Notes: a model not told the origin generated them from the letters alone. A DNA stretch of 25,330 nucleotides from a virus (IMGVR_UViG_3300001815_000003:1-25330); one strand, 5' to 3'; positions 1-6,785 are shown, numbered from the stretch's first letter. A program made the numbers and translations.

Positions 1-161
1 CAGTAGTCGGGCATCTGTTCAGGGGGTGTGCCGTCGCAGTAGAAAAAGCCGCTCTGATACGTTGCCGCGACGGGCTTGCAGTGAAGGGGGTTGTCGGGTT
101 GCGGGTAGAGCGTTATCCGGGCTCCGTCTTGGAGTGAGGAAAAGTCGGTTCTCTGTGCCAT
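1..161 (-). CDS. Small hypothetical protein, 3' end cut by the window edge
   Basis: This is the first 53 codons of the 77-residue protein seen complete at 23947-24180. The ATG (complement of 159-161) is preceded by an AGGAG-type ribosome site. The protein runs off the left edge only because the circle was opened here. See the complete copy for its description. Confidence 0.85.
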   Translation of the reverse strand, partial: MAQRTDFSSLQDGARITLYPQPDNPLHCKPVAATYQSGFFYCDGTPPEQMPDY

Positions 162-204
162 GTGATCAGTCTCCTGGGTGTTGTTCTGCTTGGTCGTGAG
201 TGGT

Positions 205-222
205 GGGCGCGCGCGAGCGCCC
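205..222 (-). promoter_or_regulatory. Leader hairpin upstream of the 77-residue gene
   Basis: Perfect 6-bp stem GGGCGC/GCGCCC with a 6-nt loop, lying between the stop of the coiled-coil gene and the ribosome site of the next gene. It is one of six GC-rich hairpins placed in the same way in the early operon. A second copy lies at 24224-24241. Confidence 0.5.
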
Positions 223-232
223 TAGGGTGCTG

Positions 233-1231
233 TCAATCAATCGCTCTGGAGTAGTCCATGCGGACTCCTGGGACTTGGTCTAGCGCGATCCAACGAATGA
301 TGGCTTCGGCGTCCGTGTTGCTTAGGCCAGAGAGTTGAGCCAGGGCGGCCGCGGCGGCGCGGTTGGTGGCGCGCTTCTGCTCGCGGTCGACCAAGGGAGC
401 GGGCGTGTCAGCGGGTGCTGATTGGGCTTCGTCCTTGGCGGCGGCTTCCGCTTCCGCGCGCGCTTTCGCGACGGCGGCGGCTTGTTGCTGGGCCGCGCGC
501 TGGCGCTCCTCCTCGATCTTCAGGCGGGCTTGTTCTTCGGCATCGCGGCGCGCCTTGGCGGCGGCTTCCTCGGCCATTGTCTTGGCGTACAGTTCCCGCT
601 CGCGCTGGCGCTCGGCTTCCTCCTCGGCCTTGATCCGCGCGCGCTCCTCCTCCACTTGGAGACGGCGCTTCTCGCATTGGCCCAGCCGATAGAGCGTCGC
701 ATCTCTGATCGATTGAGCTTCGGCTAGACGATCCCCAAGTGCGGGGTCTAGCTCGATGCGTTCGATGCGCTCGATTTCCGCGCGGATCTCTGCAAGCTCG
801 GTGTGCTCCGGGTCAATCTCCTGGGCCAACTGATGTTGGTCTTGCCAGTCACGGATGGCGCGGAGTTCAGCCTGTTGGCGCGCGGCTTCCGCTTCTTCGA
901 GTTCAGTTAGGGGCCGGCGAACCTCGCCTTTGAGCGCGTCCAGGCGCTCGCGAACGGTGCGGCGCTGGGCGTCGACAGCGCCAGCCTTTTTCTTGAGGTC
1001 AGCAACAAGGTCTTTCCCCAACTGGTCTAGGTAGGTCTTGCTGCGAGCGACCCTGTTCGCCAGGGAGGCAATTTCCTTGCGGCCTTTGGCTGTACTGACA
1101 TCGAGTACGACGGCGCGGGCGTGCGTCTCGATTTCCTGAAGGACTTCCTCTAAGGCCGTACCGTCCGGCTGGAACACGTCGGTTCCTGAAATCTGAATCA
1201 GCTTGGCGGGGAGTGTTGAGGTGGCGGCCAT
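233..1231 (-). CDS. Coiled-coil phage protein of the recombination module
   Basis: I place the start at the ATG at 1231 (332 residues) because GGAG sits 8 bases upstream and the previous gene has already stopped at 1245; the longer 350-residue version would overlap that gene. The N-terminal third (VVLDVSTAKGRKEIASLA) is of a type common in prophages beside recT/erf and exonuclease genes. The middle, about residues 175-275, is a long charged E/R/K/A heptad-like coiled coil resembling TolA or SMC hinges in composition only, and a short globular tail follows (LSGLSNTDAEAIIRWIA). There is no signal peptide or membrane segment, so it is probably cytosolic. Neighbours are ERF, the Cas4-like exonuclease and SSB, so a scaffold role in recombination or replication is an inference. 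No catalytic motif was seen. Confidence 0.85.
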   Translation of the reverse strand: MAATSTLPAKLIQISGTDVFQPDGTALEEVLQEIETHARAVVLDVSTAKGRKEIASLANRVARSKTYLDQLGKDLVADLKKKAGAVDAQRRTVRERLDALKGEVRRPLTELEEAEAARQQAELRAIRDWQDQHQLAQEIDPEHTELAEIRAEIERIERIELDPALGDRLAEAQSIRDATLYRLGQCEKRRLQVEEERARIKAEEEAERQRERELYAKTMAEEAAAKARRDAEEQARLKIEEERQRAAQQQAAAVAKARAEAEAAAKDEAQSAPADTPAPLVDREQKRATNRAAAAALAQLSGLSNTDAEAIIRWIALDQVPGVRMDYSRAID

Positions 1232-1244
1232 TATTGGGGCTCCG

Positions 1245-1448
1245 TTATTCGACAGGGGTTGATTGGAGGTTAGTGAGTGCGCCATTGAGGCGGGCGCGGA
1301 TGGCGCCCGTCATCGAGGCGGTTTCCTGCAGTCCAATAGCGCGTTCTTCGCGCTCGATTGACTGGAGGTACGCGAGGACTTCGGTGGCGACGGTAATCAG
1401 CTTCTGAAGGGCGGGGCTGGGTGGTGTTGTGGTTGTGGCGTTTGGCAT
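1245..1448 (-). CDS. Small hypothetical protein (67 aa)
   Basis: The ATG at 1448 follows GGAG by 6 bases. The protein has a low-complexity Thr/Pro start and then an amphipathic helical body (LQKLITVATEVLAYLQSIE) without cysteines or membrane segments. It ends 13 bases before the preferred start of the coiled-coil gene, so the two are probably translated together. I do not recognise a family. The gene lies in the early operon, downstream of a leader hairpin at 1482-1495. Confidence 0.75.
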   Translation of the reverse strand: MPNATTTTPPSPALQKLITVATEVLAYLQSIEREERAIGLQETASMTGAIRARLNGALTNLQSTPVE

Positions 1449-1481
1449 GGTGATCTCCGGCAGCAGTGGGTAAGGGGCTGC

Positions 1482-1495
1482 GCCCGTCCTTGGGC
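1482..1495 (-). promoter_or_regulatory. Leader hairpin GCCC-N6-GGGC
   Basis: On the transcribed strand it reads GCCC-AAGGAC-GGGC. It lies between a stop codon (1513) and the ribosome site of the 67-residue gene. The loop contains AAGGA, which itself resembles a Shine-Dalgarno sequence. Nearly the same element occurs at 1735-1748 and 4188-4199. Confidence 0.5.
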
Positions 1496-1512
1496 ATGGG
1501 GTTGGTTCGTGA

Positions 1513-1698
1513 CTAGACGCGAAGGAGGCCGTCTACCATTTCCGGCGCGAAAACACGGATGCATCCCTCGTTTGGCAGGCGCTCAATCGTGTAAACCCGA
1601 GTCCAGAACATGCAATCGTGCTGGAGACAAGGGCGCGGCTCGCCGTCTTTGCCGACTGGCAGCAGGGGGCATATCTTTGGTTTGTGGTGTTCCGACAT
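1513..1698 (-). CDS. Small cysteine-containing hypothetical protein (61 aa)
   Basis: The start at 1698 was chosen because GGAG lies 9 bases upstream; an in-frame ATG six codons earlier falls before that ribosome site. Cysteines at about residues 10, 24 and 29, with histidines nearby (KICPLL, RPCLQHDC), could bind one zinc ion. Small proteins of this kind, combining a Cys-Pro-Leu-Leu segment and a Cys-x4-Cys segment, occur in phage early regions without known function. It lies between the exonuclease and the 67-residue gene in the leftward early operon. Confidence 0.75.
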   Translation of the reverse strand: MSEHHKPKICPLLPVGKDGEPRPCLQHDCMFWTRVYTIERLPNEGCIRVFAPEMVDGLLRV

Positions 1699-1734
1699 TG
1701 TTCTGATCTCCGTCAATAGTGGGTGGCTTGTGGT

Positions 1735-1748
1735 GCCCGTCCCTGGGC
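1735..1748 (-). promoter_or_regulatory. Leader hairpin GCCC-N6-GGGC
   Basis: On the transcribed strand it reads GCCC-AGGGAC-GGGC, sited between the exonuclease stop (1768) and the ribosome site of the cysteine-containing small protein. The leader also shares an ACCCACT segment and a CGGAGATCA ribosome site with the leader at 1449-1512, so the two leaders look duplicated. Confidence 0.5.
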
Positions 1749-1767
1749 TGATGGAAGGGGCGTTGAG

Positions 1768-2691
1768 CTAGGCGGCTTCGCGCTGCATGGCGTCGGCGAT
1801 CTCGCTCTGGTACTGAGCGCAGTAGGGCGCGACTTCGCAGTAGTCCTGACACCGGATCGGCTCACCCGCGCGGTGCTCGATAAAGGTGCTGGGGTTCTCG
1901 GCGGCGAACGCGGCGGCTTGCTGCTTGCAGTCGAACACCCGCACAGCGGTTTTGCGGCCAGGCTTGCGAACGGCCCACTTCTCTCCGCGAACCCAACGCT
2001 CATTGTCGCTGCACAAGGGGAGCGGCTCGCTCTTGCTTTCAGCCTGTTCGGCCGCTTGATGAAGCTTGACCCTGCCGGCCACGTAGTTACTGGCAACAAT
2101 CGCTGGCCAGACCGGCACTTCGAGAACAACGACGGGCTTGTCGGGCATCCCTCCGCCCTTGCGGGCGCGGCCCTTGCTCCAGTCACGAAGGATCGCCACC
2201 ACTTCGAGCCGGTCCACTGAGAAGCCGTTCTCTCTGGACAGCCAAGCCAGCACGTTGAGTTGTGCTATCCAGACGTCTTTCGCGCCATCCATGACAGACC
2301 AACAACTCGTGACCTTGTAGTCCTGCAGGATGCGGACATTTGTCCGTTGCCCGGTCTCGGGGTCTTCCTCGATCTCGGTCAACAGGGCCATGCGGTCAAA
2401 CTGGCCGCTAATGTCCCATCCGCCAACGCGGGCGAATAAGCGATCCTCTGTCAGTGCGACCGTGTCCGCGCGCTCAAGTATCGTGTGGACGGACTGACCG
2501 AGCAGCGCCCAAATGCGGTCGGCCGCATCCTCCTGGAGTGAGTCTTTGTGTCGCATACGTAGGATGCGCTGCTGGGGAGGGCCGATAAGCTGAGTACAGC
2601 TGATATCCCCGGTCTTGCCGTGGGGGTAGGGGTCATTCCGGACTGCGGCGACTATCGATTCGGGAAGGTTGGCGTGATTAGTGACGTGCAT
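1768..2691 (-). CDS. Cas4/AddB-like PD-(D/E)XK exonuclease with probable Fe-S cluster
   Basis: The start at 2691 (307 residues) has GGAG 7 bases upstream. The nuclease core is visible: H69 (GQSVH), D99 in GQFD and D124-x-K126 in LQDYK, the order expected of RecB-family PD-(D/E)XK nucleases. One N-terminal cysteine (C32) and a C-terminal group C281-x3-C285-x5-C291 match the 4Fe-4S pinning arrangement of Cas4 and AddB. The likely role is resecting double-stranded DNA to give single strands for the ERF annealase encoded just upstream, analogous to lambda Exo with Beta. Its start overlaps the previous gene by 14 bases. No cas1/cas2 or CRISPR array is present, so an adaptation role is unlikely. 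Confidence 0.88.
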   Translation of the reverse strand: MHVTNHANLPESIVAAVRNDPYPHGKTGDISCTQLIGPPQQRILRMRHKDSLQEDAADRIWALLGQSVHTILERADTVALTEDRLFARVGGWDISGQFDRMALLTEIEEDPETGQRTNVRILQDYKVTSCWSVMDGAKDVWIAQLNVLAWLSRENGFSVDRLEVVAILRDWSKGRARKGGGMPDKPVVVLEVPVWPAIVASNYVAGRVKLHQAAEQAESKSEPLPLCSDNERWVRGEKWAVRKPGRKTAVRVFDCKQQAAAFAAENPSTFIEHRAGEPIRCQDYCEVAPYCAQYQSEIADAMQREAA

Positions 2692-2941
2692 TGTTTGTCT
2701 CCAGAGTGGTGGCCGTGAATGGCCAGGTTGATCCGTGAAAGGCCGGGTTTGTGTGAGCCTGACTGAACGCGTCAAGAACTCCATCCGCTAGACTCATTAA
2801 CTGGTCGAGCCGGGCGGCGAGGTCAGGACGCCCGACGGCTTCGAGGGCCATGCCGAGCTCGCCGCAAGTGGTGCTGTGGCTGATGCCGTTCTGCCCCCAA
2901 TAAAGGGCGGCGCGAAGTGGGTCTGTGATGGGGCGCGTCAT
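2678..2941 (-). CDS. Small hypothetical protein (87 aa)
   Basis: The ATG at 2941 overlaps the stop of the ERF gene in an ATGA arrangement and has GGAG 8 bases upstream, so translation is probably coupled. The sequence is mostly helical (DLAARLDQLMSLADGVLDAF), with two cysteine/histidine positions and no membrane segment. It sits between the annealase and the exonuclease, where phages often carry a small accessory protein of their recombinase pair. No family recognised. Confidence 0.75.
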   Translation of the reverse strand: MTRPITDPLRAALYWGQNGISHSTTCGELGMALEAVGRPDLAARLDQLMSLADGVLDAFSQAHTNPAFHGSTWPFTATTLETNNARH

Positions 2942-3786
2942 GGCTTGGGCTCCTGGGGCTGTGACTCGTTGGCGATTGCCGCGAGCTGGGGCAGGTGCCC
3001 AATCAACTGGCGCAGTTGCAGGGCGGAAAGCTCCGGGATACGGGGCGTCCCGAAAGCGCGCTCTAGCCAGCTTTCAAGGCGCTCGGCATGGGCAGTTAGG
3101 CCAAGACGTTCGATCTCATTAAGGGCGCGTTGCCGCAGTTGGGCGATGTCTTCCTGGGGCGGCTGCTGCTGGCCAGGCTGGCGGCGCGGGGGGGCGCTGG
3201 TGCGCTGGTTCGAGCGGGGCGCTGACTGAGGGGGCGGGACTGGTCGGCTTTCATCGTCAGCGGTGACGATCCCCAAGGCCGCGGTCAGGGCGTACCGGCG
3301 CCCATAGGACAACGAAGATCCGATCTCTTGAGCCTGGGACATGCGCCCTTCTGAAGCGACAGGGATCGGGAACGAGGCGGATTGCGAGTGACCGCCGCAG
3401 TGATGGACAGCGCAGGTCACCAGCAAGCCGCCGGGGTGCGGGGCGGTGTCGAAGGTGACGGATAGGCCATTGGCCGAAAGCGTCGGGCCTATCGCCTTCA
3501 GGATGTCTTGCAGGTTGGCGTAGGCATAGCTGAATCTGCCGCCTTTCTTCGATACGACCTCGGCGATGCGCGACTTGGGAATTGCCGGGATGTCGCGTTG
3601 AAACTGCGCCAGCGCGGCGGAGAAGTCCTCGCGGGCGCGTTCTGCACGAAGCTGCTCGCGCATGGCAAGCAACCGCTCAAGCGATTCAACGCTTACGTTA
3701 TGCTCGATCGCGCTTGCAATCAGTCGCTCCGGGTCGAGCGCCACGACGTTGGTGGGCTGCTGGGTCTTGAGTGCTGTAGTGGCCAT
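2938..3786 (-). CDS. erf: ERF-family single-strand annealing protein
   Basis: The 282-residue product carries the ERF superfamily signature: YAYANLQDILKAI at about residues 88-100, a GGLLVTC...H..GH segment, and IGSSLSYGRRYALTAALGI before an acidic DDE. ERF proteins (P22 Erf is the type member) are RecT/Beta-like annealases that pair complementary single strands during phage recombination or genome circularisation. A proline/glutamine-rich linker at about residues 187-215 separates the core from a helical C-terminal domain, as is usual. The ATG at 3786 follows GGAGG by 7 bases. Next genes in the operon are a small protein and the exonuclease; SSB lies further downstream across the circle join. 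Confidence 0.93.
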   Translation of the reverse strand: MATTALKTQQPTNVVALDPERLIASAIEHNVSVESLERLLAMREQLRAERAREDFSAALAQFQRDIPAIPKSRIAEVVSKKGGRFSYAYANLQDILKAIGPTLSANGLSVTFDTAPHPGGLLVTCAVHHCGGHSQSASFPIPVASEGRMSQAQEIGSSLSYGRRYALTAALGIVTADDESRPVPPPQSAPRSNQRTSAPPRRQPGQQQPPQEDIAQLRQRALNEIERLGLTAHAERLESWLERAFGTPRIPELSALQLRQLIGHLPQLAAIANESQPQEPKP

Positions 3787-3816
3787 TAGTTGTCCTCCAT
3801 AGCCAATGGGTTGTAT

Positions 3817-3841
3817 CCCTGGGCGCAGGTGCGCGCCAGGG
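3817..3841 (-). promoter_or_regulatory. Leader hairpin upstream of erf
   Basis: CCCTGG at 3817-3822 pairs with CCAGGG at 3836-3841, with GCGC-rich inner pairing and a short loop, in the 71-base gap upstream of the annealase gene. It is placed like the other GC-rich leader hairpins of this operon but is longer and of different sequence. Confidence 0.45.
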
Positions 3842-3857
3842 GCGGTTGATGGGGCGC

Positions 3858-4160
3858 TTACTTCTCTTGCGCTTGCCGCAAGAGCTGCCGCAAAGCGGCC
3901 GCCCGCTCAAAGGTCGCTTCCCAGTCGGGCTCGTCTTCGGTCATCAGAGCTTTGTGCTCCAATCCGTTGATGCCGGCCATGATCTCGTCATATCCGACGA
4001 TGCCACACCAGTCGGTAGGGGCGAGATTGATAGCCAGTAGGATGATGGCTAGATCCTCATCCGTGCCGTCGCCGCGCGCGATCTTGTCCAGTGCGAGGGC
4101 GGCCGGGACCATGGATGCGTGGATAGCGACGCTCCTGGTCGAAACAGGGTTCTTGCTCAT
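3858..4160 (-). CDS. Hypothetical protein (100 aa)
   Basis: The ATG at 4160 follows GGAG by 9 bases. The sequence looks like an all-helical soluble protein (AALALDKIARGDGTDEDLAIILLAINLA, then an acidic region and a C-terminal helix rich in Arg/Gln). There are no known catalytic motifs. Early-operon position between the 341-residue protein and the annealase suggests a DNA-metabolism or host-takeover accessory protein, but this is inference only. Confidence 0.75.
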   Translation of the reverse strand: MSKNPVSTRSVAIHASMVPAALALDKIARGDGTDEDLAIILLAINLAPTDWCGIVGYDEIMAGINGLEHKALMTEDEPDWEATFERAAALRQLLRQAQEK

Positions 4161-4187
4161 GGGGCGGTGCTCCGGGGTTGGGGTTGC

Positions 4188-4199
4188 GCCATCCTTGGC
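4188..4199 (-). promoter_or_regulatory. Leader hairpin GCC-N6-GGC
   Basis: On the transcribed strand it reads GCC-AAGGAT-GGC, in the gap between the stop at 4223 and the ATG at 4160. Its loop matches the loops at 1486-1491 and 1739-1744 in four or five of six bases. Confidence 0.45.
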
Positions 4200-4222
4200 T
4201 AGGGGGGTTTAGGTGCTAGTGG

Positions 4223-5248
4223 TTACTGGGCAGGGAGGGAGTATTCGCGGTTGAGCGTTATCATGCCGGCGGTGATCTGCACTCGGGCGGTCAGGCGCTC
4301 GGTCTTGGCGTCGCACTCGTCGCACTCCCAGATGTGGCGGAACGGCTGGACTTCGGCGCTTTCCCCGGCCCCGCGGTCAAAGGCGGCTGCCGTACGGATC
4401 GCGCAAAACGCGCTGTATTGATTAGCGGTCAGCGCTTCACCCGGTAGGGTGTAGTGGTCTATGTCCCCTTCTTCCATGCATGCATCCAAGTGTTCGAGCT
4501 CCGAATCGTCCAGCAAGGCAAACCGCTCGAAGCGATCTAGCGACTGGAACAGATGGCATGCCATAGACTCGAGGATTTCATCCTCGGGCAAGAATCCGTC
4601 CTCCCAACGGCCCTTGTCGTTGCTGCTCATGTGGTCTTGTACCCAACGGCCAAGCTGGGCAACGCGCTCTTGCTTGCGCTGCTCCTCCTCGGCGGCGGAC
4701 TGCCGCCGGGCTGCTTCGATCCGCTCTTTCTCGGCGGCGAGCTGGACGCGGGCGGCGGCGAGCTTGTCTGATAGCGATTCCTCCAGGTGCTTGATCTGCT
4801 CGCTCCCGAACCGTCGCCATTGATGAGCGTCATTAGATGGGAGCTCGACAATCCGCGTTGAAAAGAGACCGGAATCTGGACGGATGAAGCGCTCAACCGG
4901 GAGCTCACGAGCCCAAGCCAGATAGTTGAAGAAGTCTTGGGATTGATCGCGCTCTTGCTGGGCGCGCAACGCGGCCGCTGCTTGGGTCGCTTCGGCGCGC
5001 CAATCCAGCCACGCGATCGGGTCCGGCGCGCCGGTCTTCGGCGGCGGGCATGTCTTGCGGACCTCCATTGGTATGTCGAGGACCGAATCGAGGGCCGCCA
5101 CGTCATGAGTCGATTGTGGCGTGGCGACCAAGGTGGCGCGCTGGGCGGGCGAAAGATCCGCGACCGGCAGGTTGACAGTCACCTGGCCGTGCTGCTCGTT
5201 GCCAGCGAGGATTGCTTGCTCTCGATCAACTGTGATCCTGACTCTCAT
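4223..5248 (-). CDS. Hypothetical protein with central coiled coil and C-terminal Cys pair (341 aa)
   Basis: The ATG at 5248 follows GAGG by 8 bases. An N-terminal region of about 90 residues with beta-type patterning is followed by a long charged helix (about residues 150-205, rich in A/E/K/R/Q). An acidic segment then contains DDSELEHLDACMEEGDID, and the C-terminal domain has CDEC at about residues 310-313, possibly half of a zinc site. There is no signal peptide or membrane helix. It is the first large gene after the SLOG protein in the early operon. I do not recognise the family. Confidence 0.8.
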   Translation of the reverse strand: MRVRITVDREQAILAGNEQHGQVTVNLPVADLSPAQRATLVATPQSTHDVAALDSVLDIPMEVRKTCPPPKTGAPDPIAWLDWRAEATQAAAALRAQQERDQSQDFFNYLAWARELPVERFIRPDSGLFSTRIVELPSNDAHQWRRFGSEQIKHLEESLSDKLAAARVQLAAEKERIEAARRQSAAEEEQRKQERVAQLGRWVQDHMSSNDKGRWEDGFLPEDEILESMACHLFQSLDRFERFALLDDSELEHLDACMEEGDIDHYTLPGEALTANQYSAFCAIRTAAAFDRGAGESAEVQPFRHIWECDECDAKTERLTARVQITAGMITLNREYSLPAQ

Positions 5249-5269
5249 GTGTTTAGCCTCTTGAGTGAG

Positions 5270-5292
5270 GGCGCGACCGGAGCGGCCGCGCC
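5270..5292 (-). promoter_or_regulatory. Leader hairpin upstream of the 341-residue gene
   Basis: GGCGCG at 5270-5275 pairs with CGCGCC at 5287-5292 around an 11-base loop, between the stop of the SLOG gene (5318) and the ribosome site of the next gene. Confidence 0.4.
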
Positions 5293-5317
5293 TTGGGTTG
5301 GTGCGCTGATGCGCGGA

Positions 5318-5962
5318 TTAACGCTTATGACCCCCTGGCGTGGCGGGGGCGAAAATGAAACCCTGGGACCACAAGCCAGAGCGGGAACACTGCTGCCAAC
5401 TGCCAGCAACAGGGAGGGCGGGGAGCGGGGAGCCAGCCAGCGCGCCCACAGGGAAGACGACGACAGGAAGCCCGAGCAAAGCGGCTGCGGCGACACTGGA
5501 CCAAGTGCCGGAGCCACACGAACGCCACGAGCCAGAGCCGTGCCACTGGCGAGGCGGCAGGGCACTGGGAAACGCGGCGAGCAAGGAGCCTTGGCCCTGG
5601 GCGGCCGTGAACTGGACGGCGGCGAGCGACCGACGCGCCAGACGCGCCCGAAGCGGCAGAGCCAGCGAGCCACCAGCGCGCCAATGGACAACTGCGCCAG
5701 AGCGCGGGGCGGACATGACCACGGGCCAAGCTGATGCCGTGCCGGCAAACCCGACGCCCGACGCGCCGCCGACAGCGAATACATGGACGGACGCGCTGGG
5801 GTTGGCGAGTGCAGCGGAAAGCGCGGACTGATCCGCGCCAACTGCGCAACCGGTGACGACCGACCGACCGGCACGGATGGCGGCGGCGGTGACTTGGGCC
5901 ACGACGGCCGAGCCAGGGGCCGGCAGCGCGCGGCTGCCGGCGAACATTGCAGCGGGGGCCAT
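5318..5962 (-). CDS. SLOG (DprA/LOG-like Rossmann) family protein
   Basis: I choose the ATG at 5962 because it overlaps the preceding stop as TAATG; this gives 214 residues. The SLOG nucleotide-binding signatures are clear: MFAGSRALP at residues 6-14, VVTGCAVGADQSAL at about 35-48, and GSGTWSSVAAAALLGLPVV in the C-terminal half. SLOG proteins bind nucleotide-derived ligands or act on them; DprA is the DNA-loading member and LOG the cytokinin-releasing member. Phage members are common but uncharacterised. The alternative upstream start at 6085 lacks a good ribosome site. It opens the early operon immediately behind the repressor-controlled promoter, so it is made early. Whether it binds DNA or a nucleotide signal cannot be told from sequence. 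Confidence 0.8.
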   Translation of the reverse strand: MAPAAMFAGSRALPAPGSAVVAQVTAAAIRAGRSVVTGCAVGADQSALSAALANPSASVHVFAVGGASGVGFAGTASAWPVVMSAPRSGAVVHWRAGGSLALPLRARLARRSLAAVQFTAAQGQGSLLAAFPSALPPRQWHGSGSWRSCGSGTWSSVAAAALLGLPVVVFPVGALAGSPLPALPVAGSWQQCSRSGLWSQGFIFAPATPGGHKR

Positions 5963-6324
5963 TAGACAGCCACCCATTGAGCGCGGAGGAGCGCGCGCGC
6001 TTGCGCTGCGCGCATGCCACGAGGCAGGTGGACTTTGCACGCCCACGGGGGACATTGCAGATGGAGCGGCGAGCCTGGACGCCATATGGCGCAGGCTGAG
6101 CCAGGCTTAACATCAGACGCGAAACCGGCCGCGAGAGCAGCGCGCTGGTACATATAAGCGCGTTCTTGCGTGCGCGCCGGGAGGAAAAGCGCGGGCGCGT
6201 TGGGGCGATGCCCAGCGGATGGGGCGCGCCACGCCCAAACGGAACCAGCGCGATGCTGGCGGAAAATAACCCGGCCGCGATGGCGGGCGGGAGCGGAGCC
6301 GAAAGTTGCGGCAAGTGCGACCAT
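5962..6324 (-). CDS. Small hypothetical protein, first ORF of the early operon
   Basis: This 120-residue frame ends in TAA overlapping the SLOG start (TAATG), the usual sign of translational coupling. The ATG at 6324 has a G-rich GGGGG 5 bases upstream and lies about 40 bases after the predicted transcription start. The C-terminal half (PWACKVHLPRGMRAAQARALLRAQW) looks protein-like; the N-terminal half is Arg/Ala-rich and less convincing, so a shorter product from the ATG at 6153 is possible. No family recognised. Confidence 0.5.
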   Translation of the reverse strand: MVALAATFGSAPARHRGRVIFRQHRAGSVWAWRAPSAGHRPNAPALFLPARTQERAYMYQRAALAAGFASDVKPGSACAIWRPGSPLHLQCPPWACKVHLPRGMRAAQARALLRAQWVAV

Positions 6325-6369
6325 GAGAACCCCCGAAAAAACAGAACCAAAAGAACAACCTACACTTAT

Positions 6370-6389
6370 ATTATAGCAGCCCGGCTATA
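6370..6389 (-). promoter_or_regulatory. Early leftward promoter with repressor operator
   Basis: On the minus strand the sequence TGCTATAAT (6370-6378) is a perfect extended -10 box; no good -35 is seen, as is usual for that class. The palindrome TATAGC-AGCCCG-GCTATA (plus strand 6372-6389) overlaps the -10 box and spacer. The same half-sites with the same spacing occur at 21020-21037 in front of the repressor gene. Transcription would start near 6363 and drive the early operon. Repression by steric block is the natural inference. Confidence 0.75.
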
Positions 6390-6469
6390 TTTTGGGGCCG
6401 AAAACCCATAGGATGTATTTATGCCAGGCGGCGAAAGAGGGGCGATACCCTATAGGTTGAGAGCAGGGG

Positions 6470-6485
6470 TGTTTCACGTGGAACA
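6470..6485. other. parS: parS centromere site (ParB-binding)
   Basis: The 16-mer TGTTTCACGTGGAACA reads TGTTCCACGTGAAACA on the other strand, which fits the bacterial chromosomal parS consensus TGTTNCACGTGAAACA at every fixed base. It lies in non-coding DNA 80 bp from the early-operon operator. No ParA or ParB homologue is encoded on this circle. The site is therefore probably read by the host chromosome's own ParB. By chance a match of this quality in 24 kb is very unlikely (below about 1 in 10,000 by simple base counting). Confidence 0.85.
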
Positions 6486-6502
6486 AGGGGGGGGAGGGTG
6501 TG

Positions 6503-6526
6503 CAGCGCGCGCGGGAGCGCGCGCTG
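6503..6526. repeat. Perfect 10-bp stem hairpin next to parS
   Basis: CAGCGCGCGC and GCGCGCGCTG flank a GGGA loop; every base pairs. It begins 18 bases after parS. It lacks a following T tract, so it is not a typical terminator. It lacks the T-rich loop and the G.G mismatch of the six-member hairpin family further on. Confidence 0.7.
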
Positions 6527-6672
6527 GACGCGAACGCGCCCTGGGGAGCGCGGAAACAGAGGGGCTTGACAGGGAGCGGCGGCGGCGATACGCGCCCCAT
6601 TGAAGGCCGATAGCGACCGGTAGGCGACAGCGACCGGTAGGCGACGAAGCACGAGGAAGGCGGCTAGTAGCG

Positions 6673-6697
6673 GGCGGCGCGCTATTCGCGCGCTGCC
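6673..6697. repeat. GCGC hairpin family, copy 1
   Basis: Outer stem GGC/GCC, one G/T opposition, inner stem GCGCGC/GCGCGC, loop TATTC. It shares inner stem and loop with copies 2-4, while the outer stem differs but still pairs. Confidence 0.7.
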
Positions 6698-6715
6698 GAC
6701 AAGCGGGCGGTAGCT

Positions 6716-6742
6716 GCGCGGCGCGCTATTTGCGCGCGGCGC
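6716..6742. repeat. GCGC hairpin family, copy 2
   Basis: Outer stem GCGC/GCGC, one G.G mismatch, inner stem GCGCGC/GCGCGC, loop TATTT. Confidence 0.7.
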
Positions 6743-6760
6743 GGCACGAAGCACGAGTGA

Positions 6761-6785
6761 GCCGGCGCGCTATTTGCGCGCGGGC
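6761..6785. repeat. GCGC hairpin family, copy 3
   Basis: Outer stem GCC/GGC, one G.G mismatch, inner stem GCGCGC/GCGCGC, loop TATTT. Confidence 0.7.

Larger units (their letters stand above)
1..1311. repeat. Direct terminal duplication, left copy (circular closure)
   Basis: Bases 1-1311 are the same as 24020-25330: the first and last bases and the whole 350-codon reading frame match at a constant offset of 24,019. The simplest reading is a circular molecule of 24,019 bp written out slightly more than once. A linear genome with real terminal redundancy, or an assembly overlap, would look the same. Genes in this segment appear twice in the list but are one locus. Confidence 0.95.

Noticed and set aside
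4937-5734. 265-codon plus-strand frame across two minus-strand genes
   Set aside because: It is antisense to the 341-residue and SLOG genes, both of which have better starts and protein-like sequence.
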